In this document: positions 1 through 12,652 of the stretch, one piece after another
Position numbering within the stretch: the first letter of the stretch is position 1
How the letters are laid out: each line of letters begins with the position of its first letter
Source of the DNA: Syngnathus acus
Taxonomy: Eukaryota > Chordata > Actinopteri > Syngnathiformes > Syngnathidae
Direction of reading: 5' to 3'
Length of the DNA stretch: 64,000 bases
Assembly (NCBI RefSeq): GCF_901709675.1
Contig: NC_051107.1
Coordinates: 5,272,001-5,336,000 of the forward strand
The notes under the pieces: model-generated
The model's input: only the letters and a program-made list of their open reading frames with translations
Database searches by the model: none
Told to the model about the DNA's origin: nothing
Translations under genes and position numbers: made by a program

Positions 1-302
1 TTGTTAGTTTTCCATTTACACTTTTAATGCCATCAGGCGAGCCAGCTCTTTGCCTCATCCAAAGTGTACTTACAATATCTTTGATTAGAGACAACTAATC
101 TATTTACACCGACACCTGTAAAACGACATTGGCGGCGCCTATTAACGAGATAATCTGTCCATTTTCAAACTAATTCCGGGCTAATTTAATACATCCGGCT
201 TTCTTTCCTCCCGTTTAAGATGATTGGGATTTATCGGTTCTACTGAGCACCTGCCTACAACATTTTTTTGCAACAAAATATTATAATATAACTTGGCCAT
301 GG

Positions 303-430
303 CTTAAAACTGCGGCTCGTGGGCTAATTTTGGCCCGCAGTGTAATTATATTCGGTCGGCAAAGACAAATTGATTTTATGTGTCAATACTAAAATTGCAA
401 ATTGGCTTCACTTCAAAATATCTTTTAAAA
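303..430 (+). mobile_element. Degenerate hAT-like end fragment
   Basis: The stretch reads like the left end of the fish hAT-type repeat that begins with a CAGGTGTCAAAC-like terminus. It keeps the 'ggcccgca' block, the 'aaagacaaattga' block and the 'atgtcaatactaaaattgcaaattg' block seen at 11723-11840 and 62503-62640. The terminus itself is degraded. There is no transposase and no recognisable partner end. Confidence 0.45.
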
Positions 431-2039
431 TTTGAACAATTTTTACTAGTCTCTGATTGCAAAACTTATATAATGAGACGTTCATACATTTATTTGAGTC
501 GTCAGTCGTAATGGCCCTTCGAAGGAAACTATGACCACGATAAAAAAACTTTGCGTTAGATCGATTTCTGTCGATATCTGATTAAATTCTCGACATCGAG
601 GCTTACCGAGCGGCGAACACGTCCTCTCATCCATCCCTCTGTGACTAGGGAATAGCTTTGACATTTCATTGTCGGTGATAGTAGAAGCCTACTGGGATCG
701 GTAATGCCCTCGGAACATCGGGACAAAGCAGTAATCGCTTTCCTCTGCTCTGAGAGGACGCGGAAATAATATAAGGAAATTCAGCATTTATCTTTACGTC
801 CATTTTTTTTTTCTTCGTGTATTTCGATGAGCTCATGTGTGAAAGTGGTCGCGAAAAAGCGTAAAACGCAAAAAAAGCCATCACGCTGCGCTCATTCATA
901 GGCATTAAAAAGCAATTATCGAGTCTTCCTTTACCGACTTCATACACCCTTTTGCAATTTTAATGAATGGACCCGCGGTAATGCGCCAAATTACTGGAGC
1001 AAAACTAGCGAGCCAGAATCGTGTTAAAGGGCATAAAATTGCCCTCCGCCCTCGCTTTGCCTTCAGAGAAATGTTGGCTTGTCAGATAAAAAAAGAAAGG
1101 CCGTAAAAAGCACATTTATTTCCGCCGTCGAGCGCTGCGTCACTTTGGAAGCTGCGTGCTAAGCCAGGAGCCGCACACGACACGTGTGTGGACTCTGACT
1201 CAGCACATCCTCAAGAAAGGGGGGCAGTGGGGGGGTCTTTTTATTACCTAATCCAGTTTGGGGGATGAATCTGGCCCATAATCTAATATCGTGGTGAATG
1301 ATTGTTGGCGTATCCACAAATGTATTGCTGGCCTTTGCTGAGGCTGCAGCTTGTTAGCGATCAAATGAAAAAGCAGTCACCCTTTTAATTTTTCCTTTTA
1401 TTATTCGGAAGCTAATCTCTTTTTTTTTTCTTCTCATTTTCCCCTTCCCTGCCCAATTCCTTTTTCCCCAGACAAACGCCACATGGGGACTACGATAAAT
1501 ATGAATGTTAAAATGACTTTATTACATTTTGTTCTGACAGTCCAGAGAGGCGCACGGATATATACACTTTCTATCGGGTCCTTTTAAGGCAACAGAAAAG
1601 AAATATTACTGCCTGTTCCTTCCAAAAGTTACTACAATAATTCTTTTGATTTTTCTTTCTCGCTTTCTGTGTTGCCGGGTGAAAAGTGTCTTTTTTTTTT
1701 AAGTCGCCACGACAACAACAAAATGAGCGTGTCGGCATTTTTGGATTGTGACAGCTAAGTGGTTACATCATATATTTCAAAGCGCGCGTCATTTTGTGCA
1801 CCCCCGCATTATTATAAATTCTCAGCAGCTTTCGTTTGTGAGTACGTATAACGCTGGACTTAATTAAATAAAAAATATTTATGTACAAAGAGAAAGGCCA
1901 AAGAGTGCAAAAGAGGATTAATAAGGCACTGGAAGCAAAAAAAAAAAATCTGGAATATTAGAATTATCTCAATATTTTTAAATGAATAAAAAAAAAAGAA
2001 ATGACTGCAATCTCCTCTTTTGTTAGTCTTACAATGAAA

Positions 2040-2265
2040 CTAAAACCCAACTTGATTGATTTGATCAAAAAAGGCACCAAAGCAACTTTTTGGGTTGAAA
2101 TAAACAAAACATCCCAATCATTTGGGTTTGGCAAAGTATTTAAGTTTACCCAACTTTGTGTCGTATCAACAACCCAGCAAAGTTGGGATGATCCCTAATC
2201 AGATCTAATTTTAGTTTTTTTTTTTTTTACCCAACATTTTTTAGAGCGACGTGACCTCACCCAAA
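2040..2265. repeat. Dispersed repeat with alternating ACCCAAC and GTTGGGT motifs
   Basis: Several copies of acccaac, aaccca and ttgggt alternate in both orientations, giving short inverted repeats. A related shorter patch with 'ataaccca' facing 'tgggttatta' lies near 20446-20490. This pattern is common in teleost non-autonomous elements; the family was not identified. Confidence 0.4.
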
Positions 2266-2306
2266 CATACGTGTTTAAATGTTCCCACCCCATCCGAGAG
2301 TCCCAT

Positions 2307-2857
2307 CTACGAGTGCACCAGTTTAAGGCCCTGCCCAGTGTCCAAAATGGCAGGCGGGAACCACGCCAGTTTGCACCTCCGGAAGCAGCGCAGACACATG
2401 CCGCAGAACCAAAACAGGTTCAGGCCACAGCACCAGTTGGAGAGGTGCACCATGGGATACGTCGCTTTGGGAAAATGGGTCTTCCAATGCTTGGCCACGT
2501 CGCTGCCCGTGGGCAGGTGCAGCGTGTAGTCGCTCCAGCGTTTGGACACGGCGTAAACGGCCGCCACGCCGCGGCCCTTCTCGGACCACTGCGTGTCGCT
2601 GTTTGGGTTGCAGTTGAACTCCACCCATTCGGACGTGAAGTCCCCGAGTGCGAGAGCCTCGCCCGCTTCCGGGTCGGGCCTCGCGGCCGACAGCTCGGCT
2701 GTTTGCACGGCGACGTAGACCCCGTCTGCTCTACGTACCTCTCTGATCCAGGGGAGGGAGTTTTCCGTGTCCAGGACCAGGATAAGACGTGAGCAGTGGC
2801 CTGCGTTCTTCTCCTTCCACAACTCCAACAGCTGGGAAAGAGGAAGACTCTCTCCTC
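2307..2857 (-). CDS. tmem168: tmem168 coding exon 5 (last)
   Basis: The acceptor is ttggtag|GAGGAG, completing the Gly codon begun in exon 4 to give ALAGGESLPL. The exon ends with [12 protein letters not shown] and a TAG stop. It carries the conserved C-terminal block that includes [17 protein letters not shown] and the last hydrophobic segment. Confidence 0.94.
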
Positions 2858-3378
2858 CTACCAAAACAACCGAGATAAATAAATCATCAGTGGGTGATAT
2901 TATTTTGAACTGTCCATTATAAAACACATCAGTCAGAATTTTAGTGATGACTCACCAGCTAGCGCCCAGGCTCCATTTTCTTTGCGCGTGTGCCCGCTGT
3001 AAAAGATCAGGTAGGTGTCGTGGCGCGGGCCGTCGGCCGTCCGCAACTCCAGGAAGTTGCGCAACTTGGCGTGCAGCGTCTCCAGGCTGACGCCGCTGGC
3101 CGAGTAGTCGCAGCCGAACGTCTGGATCATGTGGTGCGAGAAGAGCCGCTGCACGTTGTTCAGCATGCCGGTGGAGCGCAGGTTCAACTGCTGGGCCTGC
3201 TCCGGGGGCAGCAGGGTGGGCTGGCCGTCGGCGCTGAAGCGTGGGAAAATTGAGAAAAAGGGGAGTTGATCGTTTTGGATCACCGGAATGAAAGCAAAAG
3301 TCTGAGGCGAGCGGCTTGACGACGACCGAGATTGAAAAGTTGAAGGCAAAGTCGTTTTATAGAAAAGTGTGTGTGCCG

Positions 3379-3409
<31 letters not shown>

Positions 3410-4298
3410 GCGGCTGCAAGGGGTGACACACACACGCGCACGCAAAGTCAAGGCTGCCTGCAAATCACACGGCCATACAATCCCCTTTCAATCTGCTGGC
3501 TTGATGGCGCGAAGTGACATCAGCACCTTGGACAGCGCCGGTGATGCTATGTCAATTAAGCGACTCTGATTTCTAATTTCTCCAGCCGGGTGAAATTTGT
3601 GTCACTCGACCGGGCCGAGGACGCGCCGATATTGACTGCCGACGCCTCGCGCATACACAAGCGGAACTTTTAATAAGAAAAATCATCCTCCGGGCGCATC
3701 TTGCCAAGCTCATCTAATCTTTTCCGATCTCACGTACTTTGAGATTCACGCCGCATCTTTCATCCTCCCTGTGAACTTCTCGCTTTTGTCAAAAAAGTGC
3801 CCCCCCCCCCTTCTCACCCCGATGGCTGTAATCTCCCCATGGGGCTCGTCACTACGGCAACCAATCGGCGGCCATCAAACTGCCTATTACGCGCTACTGC
3901 GTTCTCATCATGCCCCAAGTCGTCCCCGCGGGCCCGCTTTGAATGCAGAGAGGCGGCGGGCGGCGACGACCGGACGGGAGTTGGGACGCACGATTGAGCA
4001 TCGCTGACATCACTAATATATGACGGCGAGCTGCCGCGCTTTAGGCGAGGGAGGAGATCATCAAACCTAACCGGCCTATTAAAAAAAGATGCCGGGCCCT
4101 CTTGAGAGCAACCTGGGGGAGGCGTCGGGAGTGGCGTTAGCTAATGGCTAACCCGCTCCACGACTTAGTATGCTGCACGGAGAGCGCCGGAACGATCCCT
4201 TTCGGGGCGGAACATTAGCGGCATGTTTATGCGTCGTGATTGGCCTATTTATCTAGTTGGTTTTGCGTTAACTGAGAGAGGATTTGGGATGGGAGATC

Positions 4299-4331
<33 letters not shown>

Positions 4332-6817
4332 TTTAAATGTAAAACAAATAGTAAAAATATATACAAAAAATAAAATAAAAAAAAGTAAAACAAAGAGTAC
4401 AAAAATAAAATAAAATGTAAAACAAAAAGTAAAAAAATGTAAACAAAATAAATAAATACAAAAAATTAAAATAAATCCTACCTGCAGTACGAGGTGGGGA
4501 TGACCAAGGCGTAGCCGACGCAGGTTCCCCCGAGACAGCTACCAAGCTCATGGAACAACCCGTGGGCCATCGACTCCAGAGGTAGCACAATTAGCAACGC
4601 GCTGAGGAAGAGACCATTGGCCGGCTGCGGGGACAGAACAGAACACGGCAAAATCACTTCCTTCCTTTTGTCACTTGCGTTTTGTGCAGAAGCAATCACA
4701 GGCGCTTAATTGGCGGTGGCAGCCCGCAAGTGAGTTACGCAACACGAGAGCGACTGACTGCAGGATCAGGCGAGAAGAGACACAAGGGACTGTTAAGACT
4801 GTCGCCACATCATTCAACATCCAAAAGTGAAGCAAACTGATAAGGACAAACAGAAACTTTGGAGTTGCTAACGCTATTAGCAAAATCAATTTCATGAGTC
4901 ACTGGAACGCAGTTTCATTTCGCGTTCTCGAGCAGACGTGTTGGTTTCGCCACGTTCCTGCTGCCGTTTCCGAGAATACTAATCAAATCAAAAGTGGAAA
5001 TAGCAAAAACGCGAAATGTCTAACGGTGATCCCCAAATACTGTAAATTATTCACTTTCACTTAACTTCAGAAAATAATTGATTTACTAGAAATAAATTGA
5101 ATTTTGTGGCCAGGCACACCACTCTTCATTTAAAAGAGCAATAACTTCCTGATCAGCTAATGTTACACGCGGAGTCCCGCAGGGATCATGACTTAGTCCT
5201 CTATAGATTATTTTTCATTGTTATGCCCAAAGCTGATGCATTTGTTCTTAGCCGCCTACCTGCCAGGATACCGCAGCCAGAATGACCGTAGACAGCAGGC
5301 TGAAGAACACCAGCCGCTCGGAAATGAGGCAAAAATGTCGGATGCCCCTGGAGGCCATGACCTGCTCCAAGCTGCGGCTGCTGGAGCGCTGCGCCCGCCA
5401 GGCTCTCTGGCACTCGCTCAGCTTGCTATGGAAGCCCCAAACTGTGATGAGGAGGATGACGTGGCAGACGGACCAGAAGAGGCCGAAGAGGCAGAAGCCT
5501 GGGATCACCAAGTACCACAATTCCAAGTGGCCCAGCTAGGTGAGAGGAATCAATATTGCGATTAGAATTGAATTTAAGATCTGTGGTTTGGTCACTATAA
5601 TTTTTGATGGACTGGATGTGGACATATTCATAAGTAAAATACACATAACAATCAAAACACCTTCTAATTATGTGTTTTCTCAGAATTTAGAAATGTCCTG
5701 AGATCTCAATTAACACTTGAGAAAAATTGATGGAACTATTTTCGATTCGACAAAGTTTTGCCCACATAACAGCTTTGTATATCTTTGGTATTTTCTTTGT
5801 CAGCTTTATGATGTGGGTGACGCTTTGACCTCTAACCCTTTCACTTCCCAGCTGTGCATGATCAAGAGGTAATTACATTTGAAGGTGTTTCCAAACTTTT
5901 GTCCAAAGCAAAGCCAACTAACAGATGGAAATGAAGCAAAGGTTATTTTGGGCTCTGAATTCATTCACGTAAAACAGCTGTACCTTAAAAGCGGACAGGA
6001 TGATGAAGGTCAGCTCCAGCAGGCTCAACGGCAGGAGGGACAGCCGCCTCCACATGTTCCCCAAAGTGAGCACGGGCATCCAACGCTCGGTGGCGCCCAG
6101 CGCGCTGAAGTACACGTCCAACACGGGCTCGCACAGCAGCCTGCCCAAGTAGCACCCTAAGGCAAAAGGGTTGGCGGCGATGCCCAAGGCTTGGAAGAAC
6201 ACCAGCGAGGTAACCAGGGCGAAGCTGATCAAATTGGGCAACGCCAGCAGGGACTTCATCCTCAAGTCCACGATGAGCGCGCCCAGAGCCACCACGAGGC
6301 CCACGATGGCCACTGACTTGCTGAGAAGCATGGTGGTGCTGGCGATGGCAAATCCCAGCAGCTCGAGGAACTCGGTGGACTTCAACAAAATGGGCTTGTA
6401 GCGAATCGAGCGGCATATTCGCTCCGTGGCGGCCCACACCACCTTGATGATGACGCTGGCCAACAGGAGATAATTGGCAACCACTTCCTTGACATTGGAA
6501 TCCAAAGCGGGACTATTAAGGAAGCACAGGAGACCAAGCAGGAAGCCAAACCACAGATGGAAGAGGCTCAAGCTGGCTTGCTCCATGCCAAAGTAATAGT
6601 GGAGAATGCTGGCGATGCCGAGGACGAAAAGACCGAGGATGAAGATGACCAGGATCATCGGCTCGCTCGTCACCTCCCAGCGCAGGTACATTCCGACGCA
6701 CACTGCCACCAGGAGGTTGAGGCTTGACAGGTACCCGAGGCAACGTATTGATGTGATCATGTCCACCTCTTTGGGCCCCTCCACGGTCAGCTCCTCTTCT
6801 TCATCGTCGTGAGCCAT
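2307..6817 (-). CDS. tmem168: Transmembrane protein 168
   Basis: Five coding exons join in frame: 5984-6817, 5260-5535, 4482-4624, 2956-3233 and 2307-2857. All introns are GT-AG, and the total of 2082 nt gives 693 residues, close to the human length as I recall it (697). The match to vertebrate TMEM168 runs the whole length, for example [18 protein letters not shown] (residues 55-72), [27 protein letters not shown] and [21 protein letters not shown] near the C-terminus. Several hydrophobic spans are visible (about 27-45, 54-76, 83-100, 114-132, 151-184, 193-214, 258-277, then more in exons 2 and 3), followed by a long soluble part and a final hydrophobic, Cys/Arg-rich segment near [13 protein letters not shown]. 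An ATG at 6817 in a GCCATGG context was chosen over an upstream in-frame TTG. The biochemical role is poorly known. Introns carry a 27-base A run and a LINE relic. Confidence 0.95.
2956..3233 (-). CDS. tmem168: tmem168 coding exon 4
   Basis: The acceptor is cttcag|CGCCGAC, completing Ser then [12 protein letters not shown]. The exon continues through [21 protein letters not shown] to WALA and one base of a Gly codon. The donor is GCTG|GTGAGT. The open frame continues upstream past the acceptor for about 200 bases, but that part is intronic and reads through a CA repeat. Confidence 0.92.
3381..3410 (+). repeat. (GT)n microsatellite in tmem168 intron 3
   Basis: About 14 GT units lie roughly 150 bp upstream of the exon 4 acceptor (minus-strand sense), with short CA-rich tracts just beyond. 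Confidence 0.9.
4305..4331 (+). repeat. Poly(A) run of 27 bases with A/T-rich tail
   Basis: An uninterrupted A tract is followed by about 140 bases of AAAT/AAAAGT-like simple sequence running up to the tmem168 exon 3 donor. It may be the decayed tail of a retroposon; no body is recognisable. Confidence 0.85.
4482..4624 (-). CDS. tmem168: tmem168 coding exon 3
   Basis: The acceptor is ccgcag|CCGGCC and the donor is TGCAG|GTAGG. The exon has 47 codons plus two bases and encodes PANGLFL through TSYC. The split serine codon AG|C is completed in exon 4. Confidence 0.92.
5168..5203 (+). mobile_element. LINE reverse-transcriptase motif relic
   Basis: The plus strand reads R-G-V-P-Q-G-S-stop-L-S-P-L, which matches the GVPQGSxLGPL block of non-LTR reverse transcriptases with an internal stop. 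It lies in tmem168 intron 2, antisense to the gene, and no longer RT domain survives around it. Confidence 0.6.
5260..5535 (-). CDS. tmem168: tmem168 coding exon 2
   Basis: The acceptor is cacctag|CTGGGC. The exon encodes [14 protein letters not shown] through AAVSWQ (92 codons, phase 0 at both ends). The donor is CAG|GTAGGC. It includes the strongly conserved [20 protein letters not shown]. Confidence 0.93.
5984..6817 (-). CDS. tmem168: tmem168 coding exon 1
   Basis: This exon encodes residues 1-278 with an acidic start (MAHDDEEEE) and most of the N-terminal membrane spans. It ends after LSAFK in phase 0 with donor AAG|GTACAG on the minus strand. Confidence 0.93.
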
Positions 6818-6903
6818 GGCCGACAAAGCCGAAAACGCTACTGATGCTTCAGGAGATACTAGTAAGGCTTTTGGTGTAACAGAATGAAGTCAGAAATCAC
6901 CCC

Positions 6904-7345
6904 CTGAGAACAAATACAAAAAATACACGTTATTTTTTCAACTCATTGGCATTTTAGGGGAAATTTCACAACACAATCAGAGTATGTGCAGCGACATGAT
7001 TTTGCTGAAACTAAAATAACGTGACAAGCATCTAACAGTATTAAAGAACATTAGTTTGGAAAGTATTAGACATTTACATGGGTGCTCCTCAGTTTTCAGG
7101 CGATGTGGCAGTCTAGCAATGAAGCTGTATGCTAACAACGTTAGCATTAGCGCTGATTTACCGATCACCGTGAGCTAAATATGTTTGGGTTTTTTTATGC
7201 AGAGAGAAGGATTAGACGCGTTCGGATACCGAGCGGAGTAAACAGCTAAAGCATTGGTGCTTAGTTTGATTGAAGATCGCTTAAATGAAACTTACATGTT
7301 GAGGAGTAAATGATAGCGGCTGTACTTCCGGGTTTTTAAACTACA
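6904..7345 (-). promoter_or_regulatory. tmem168 promoter and 5' non-coding exon candidate
   Basis: On the minus strand an ETS core ACTTCCGG (7324-7331, reading CCGGAAGT toward the gene) is followed by a short exon candidate ending CAACAT|GTAAG at 7296. A polypyrimidine acceptor ttgttctcag|GGGG at 6903 begins the exon carrying the ATG. ETS-type sites are typical of housekeeping TATA-less promoters. The transcription start was not determined. Confidence 0.5.
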
Positions 7346-10300
7346 GCAAGGCGCGAGGGTCAAATATCCCAAGCTTCGATTTCCGTTTAGCCAGTTGGAC
7401 CAACGTTGATGTCAACATATTTAGTAGAAAACAAACAAAAAAATTTACTTTATCAAAATATGGGGAAAATAGGGAAGCTTTTGTGTAGAAGTGTCATATG
7501 TCCAATAAACAAACAAAATAATTATAATAGAAGCAGTGTTGACACTGCTGAATAAAATATTCCCAATCATAAAATAACCTAACCTTCTTCATGACTTACT
7601 CAACATGACAAGAGAAAAATCCAAATTTCTCCTAATAAAGATAAGGCACTCTTCCTCAAAGGAGAAAAAAAAATGTCATTAAGGCTCCTGTTCATCTTAA
7701 TTCATCATCTCCATTCATCTCTGGTCGAGTAACAAGATCACTAACACAATGAAGGAGTCATCACATTTATCCAATTAGACCCCGAATGTGACATCTCTGA
7801 ATAATTAACCTATGTGGTGATGAAATCATTTTGTAGTGCGTATGTGTGGGTGCTGAATACCGACACACACCTTCCATCTTAGCTATTTATCAGAGCTTGT
7901 AAAAAAATGATACGTTGGTCTTTCCTCTGAGAATCTCAGAGGAGAAAGAGCGAGGAGGAAGGATGGAGCATGTGGTGGAAAAAGTGAGACACTTAAATTA
8001 TGCAGAAGGTACCTCTGCTCTAATGTGAGACATACCTTGAGTCCAAACCCAATCTCGAGAACTACAACATGTAATCTTCAAACACAATAAAGCAAATACA
8101 TTCCGTTTTGGGTGACTTGATCCGTCACGGCGTGTAAAGTCGCAAGACGGAAAGCCATTAAGCGCTTGTCGTGGCCACGCAGAGTTTTTGTTCAGGGAGG
8201 AAATGAGATAGAACTAATTATACATGAAAGCGGTATTTGGAGGCAGCAAAAAAAAAATCGCACATCGTCTCGATGGCCTTCTTCACAGACAACACGGCGG
8301 CCATCAGCCTGCCTGGAGAGCTCCGTCCAATCACTGGTCTCATCTTCTGTGAGGATGTTACAAGGAGAAGATGATGAAGTCAGAATCAAAAGAGAAACCG
8401 CTTTTGGGTTGAGTCGGGTGGAGGGGGAAAAAAACCACACACGATAAGGCTCTTGACTTTTATTTGTCTCTCAGGAGAAGAATAAAAGAGATGCTGGAAG
8501 CAATAGAGCGAAAGAAACAATGCAAAGATAAGAAATGTGTGTAATTACCTTCACCCCACCCCAGAAGAAGACTGGAGAAGATCCATTTGACATAGCATCA
8601 TGGTATTTTTCCCATGCGTTAAATATGGCAACCATAATTTGAGTGATTGCGCAATAAATGGACTCTTGGATTAGCTTTACCAGGACCTTGAATTTAAACT
8701 TCAAGAGTGCTGACAGTAGGAAAAATTCCCGTCCAAACAATTAATTTGTTTGCGCCCCCCGCGTGGAATGCCGTACACCCGTTTAAAGCTAACAGCGCGA
8801 CGCCGCCTAATGGGCCTTTGTCCTGAGGTCAAGCTCGCCGCCGCCGCCGCCACCGGTATCGTTTCATTAAACACACCGCTTCACAAACGAGCGATTTGAT
8901 TTGGTAATTGGCCCGGATTAGTCAGCGTTTTGTCAAAGTGCGGACGCCGCCTGGTTGCGTTCAGCCTCCCATCGCCAGATGGATGAGGGATAAAGATTTG
9001 GCTACTTGATTTCCCTTCGCTCTGTTGTGTTTCGCTATACATGCGCCGGCTCATGGAGGGAAAATATGTGCTTCCTCAGGTTTGACAAATCAGCATCTGC
9101 TTGCCTGTCGGCGAGCCAAAAAAACCCTTCGAGTCCAACATCGATAATAGAGAGAGGACACGCGGAAGTGCTGAGATGCTCTTTAATTGGGAGCTCTCAG
9201 GTGCAGAATTAAAATGGGTGAGAGGGAAATGAGCCTGACAGTCACTCAAAATGAAAAACTAGCTTTGGCTTCGGAAATAGCCGCCCTCATTAGTTTTTTT
9301 TTTTTTTATCCGGCTCGGTCTTTATCAGCAGTCTGATACGTTTTTGCGGAGTCTGTTGCTCTTGTAGTGGTGTTAGCCATATTTGTAGATTGTTTTGGCC
9401 ATGTTTGTGGAGTGTCTGTTTGTTTATTAGCGTAGCATGCTGTCTATTTTTGTGGAGGACATCGGACCCTTGTTACTATGTCATCGTGGTGTAAAAAATC
9501 TCAGAATTAATAATCAAACCTGCAGCCGTGACTTTCTGTCGGCGTAAAATTCAGAATTTGACATTTCATCATTTTCAACAACTAAAATATAGTACGTTGC
9601 CATCTAGAGTTTGAAAGTGGAATTACACTGAATACTGCTTAAAAGAGTGTTAGATTAAAAAATAAAAATGGCAGTCACTGTTTTTAATACAATACCCATC
9701 ATCTGTAGTTCCACAAACCTCAACAGTGTTCATCTTCTGGACCAAAGTGTGAGCAACAAGAAGGCGGTGACTCATGATCAGAAGCTGAGGGCTGACTAAG
9801 TGTGGCAGGATCCATGTTGGTGTGAAGAAGTTGGTGTCGGAGCAAAAAAAGTAAGCCAGTGGAACACAGAATATTCAAATGACGAATAAAAGAATGTGAC
9901 TACAATGTCGCCGTGACTGAGCCCAGGCCGCCACAACCTGAGCGCACCTTCTGATGATTCACCGTTTGAGTTCTTCATCTGGTCACACTTTTCCGACGTG
10001 CCAATCGCTCCTCGTTTGCGTTGGAACTTCATCTCGCAATGTCAAGAGAGACTTCAGTCAGCACTTTTATGCATCGTTAGAGCCCAGATAAAAAGCACAG
10101 ACATTAAAGGGAGAAGCGCCCGATTGAGCACAGAGTGTCTTTTACAATACATTTGCTTCAATATCTTTTTTACTAGAGAAATATTATAGGCTTGGATTTG
10201 TGAGTATGCAGCAGTATATGACTTGACAAGTTTTTGTTGTCCATAAAAACAAGACACACTAATGAAACGATATTGATACAATTTCATGCATTTGTCTCAC

Positions 10301-11048
10301 AATTTTTTTTTTTTCCACACCCCAAGAGAAATCTAATAGAGTGAAGCTATTTAAATGTTCTCTATTTTGCTTCAGGCAAAATGCAATTATTCTCCATTTT
10401 GTGCAGTCCTTCCACTCAAGCCAAATAGTCAAGCCATTTGCCTCAGTGTCACATTGCAGGTCGGCAATAACAACACGCTGGGAGAAGAGCAATATCGGCG
10501 AAATCTCCAGTCAGTATTTGGGAAACGTACTTAAAATAATAACAATAATAAAAAGGCTTCATTCCCCTGCCAAAAAGATGATAGAATAATGCGATTGTCT
10601 CAGACGGAAATGCTCACGATTTAGCTTGAAGACATCTTGCCTCTGATTCGAAACAATCCTTGAGAGGAATTGAAGCTATTTGGCGTATATATATTTGCTC
10701 ATTATGTTGTTTGTTGAATTGTTGAAGCCAATTGTTTATGTGGGACCCCATTGAAAGTAATAAGACAAGTTTTGCAATTAACTTCATCTAAAAGGCATCA
10801 TTTGAAAAAACAAAACAATTAAGAGTTTGTGGTTTTAGGAGTATCTACTGTACAATATACATTTTAATGGGCACAATATGTTGCCTTGGCTTTAATGGTT
10901 TCGAAACAAAGTCACCTTAAATGAAACAAAGAACCCCAAAGGATGAACGGCAGTGTGAGTTCCACTCTTTCTTTCTTCAAGTTCTTCCATAACCATAAAA
11001 CATAACCGTTTTATGAAAGTATCTATTTGTATTTTATATTTTCCAATC

Positions 11049-11090
11049 TGCGGAGTACCCCAAGGTTCCGTTATTGGCCCACTGTTACTC
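11049..11090 (+). mobile_element. LINE reverse-transcriptase motif relic
   Basis: The plus strand reads CGVPQGSVIGPLLL, an intact copy of the GVPQGSxLGPLL block of non-LTR retrotransposon reverse transcriptase. The reading frame stays open for roughly 25 codons upstream and 15 downstream but is otherwise unrecognisable, so this is a short 5'-truncated or eroded relic rather than an active element. Confidence 0.65.
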
Positions 11091-11722
11091 TCAAAGATGA
11101 AGGCGTTAGACAAATTGAATGAGAAGAAGGTACCAACCTATCACTATTGATTTAATTTATATATAATCATAATAATAAAAATAATAATATTAATAAAAAT
11201 TAAAATACAAGTAAATTTGTCCACTCTGTTATATTACACTTTATCAAATAAACTTTCAATCGTCTAAAATCCCACTCGGCTGTTTGTCATAAATGTCAGA
11301 ACACCCGCATCACATCTTCCAGACATTTTTCCTCTGTCCTAACATCCAGGTTGAGCTCCTCCTCTCCTCACCTCCCCTGTGTTGCCGCAAAGCCGCTGTT
11401 TGATAATGACATTTCCATCTGTAATGTACTCTAGTCATGACTCACCCACAGATAGATTGGCCAAATGCACTTTTTCTTCTCCTGCAGTGGCCCACTTGCC
11501 AGTGAAGAGCTGTCCGAGACTGTTAAACTATGCTCTTTCTTGTGCTATAATATTGAAATGAGATCATTTAGATGCCGAGGAGCAGGGTGGACGCTGGCAA
11601 GTCTCACTCATAATTTACGACCGGGGAGTTTGCGTATGTGGTGATTAAATGCGGCGGAGAAACATTGAAAAGTTTCAAAACGCTACACAAGCTTTGATTG
11701 AATGAATCGTATCGATAAGGCA

Positions 11723-11840
11723 CAGGTGTCAAACCCGAGGCCCGGGGGCCAGATATGGCCCGCCATATCATTCTACGTGGCCCGCATAGACAAATTCAAT
11801 TCATGTCAATCCTAAAACTGCAAATTGTCTGTCACTTTTA
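11723..11840 (+). mobile_element. hAT-like terminal fragment
   Basis: It starts CAGGTGTCAAACCCGAGGCC and continues with the gcccgggggccagatatggcccgc block, typical of the ends of vertebrate hAT (Charlie-like) elements. The following acaaattcaattcatgtcaa block is shared with copies at 303 and 62503. No matching opposite end is evident. Confidence 0.6.
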
Positions 11841-12652
11841 TAAGACGCGGACATTTCTGCGTGAAAGCAACCACGTCGAAGTTTATGACAACACGCCAGG
11901 TTGCGCTTTACCGCCGTTGGCAGTAAACAACCCGTGTGCAGCGTGAATGGCAAATGCTGCAAGTCAGCTACAATGCAGAAGCAGCGTCAGGCTAGCCAGC
12001 CTCTCATCAATCAATATGAAGTCGAAGCTGTTAGAAAGTCCCGGCCAGGGTTAGCCGTGTATATCGAGTGTTCCCTTTCATTGTGAGAAGAATAGGACGG
12101 ATAAATTGATGGATGACTTGTAAATGTATCCAAATAGTGCAATGCAACACAATTAGCATAAATAGTCAAATGCAGACGTTTTGTCACGGGAACGCCCAAC
12201 GTAAGATTTGTTTGGAGACAAAAGCAATGTGTTGACTCGGATAAGCATGTTTAGGCGGAGAACATTTGAGACGGCAGCCCTGAACATAATGGATGCATGG
12301 ATTATACTGTCGAACTATGCCAAGTATTGTTAAAAGATGCTGACGACGGCATAAAAAGCAATTCATCCCCCACATTTGTCTGATGGCTTTTGGAACTCGC
12401 TCCAACGTTGTTGTTGCTACGTGCACGGGTGGCTGCGTCGGTGTAATGTGTGCACTTTGTGAGCGGTAAGCAATCAGTCTGTTGTGGTAAACATTTATTT
12501 GCCTTCAGTGTCATTAGGGAATAGCGGCGGGAGAGTTTCTCTGCGATGCAAATCAAGACAAAGAAAAGGGAAACATGGAAAGGGGGAGTTGAATCATCCA
12601 AGTTAGCCGTTTGATGTTTTTCTGGTACATGCCCGTTGGGCAAAGGTCCCAA

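Larger units (their letters stand above)
1..2306. other. Spacer downstream of tmem168
   Basis: This stretch lies beyond the tmem168 stop codon. I see no coding region. It is A/T-rich with several homopolymer runs and holds a hAT-like fragment near 303-430 and a repeat rich in ACCCAAC/GTTGGGT near 2040-2265. Part of the tmem168 3' UTR must lie at its right end. A TTTATT at 1516-1521, which is AATAAA on the minus strand, is a distant and weak candidate poly(A) signal. Confidence 0.6.

Noticed and set aside
2271-2792. 173-codon plus-strand frame over tmem168 exon 5
   Set aside because: Shadow of the last tmem168 exon on the opposite strand; no known domain.
3234-3463. Upstream extension of the tmem168 exon 4 frame
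   Set aside because: The open frame runs through a CA repeat and an acceptor site; conservation begins only at ADGQPTLL, so the extension is intron.
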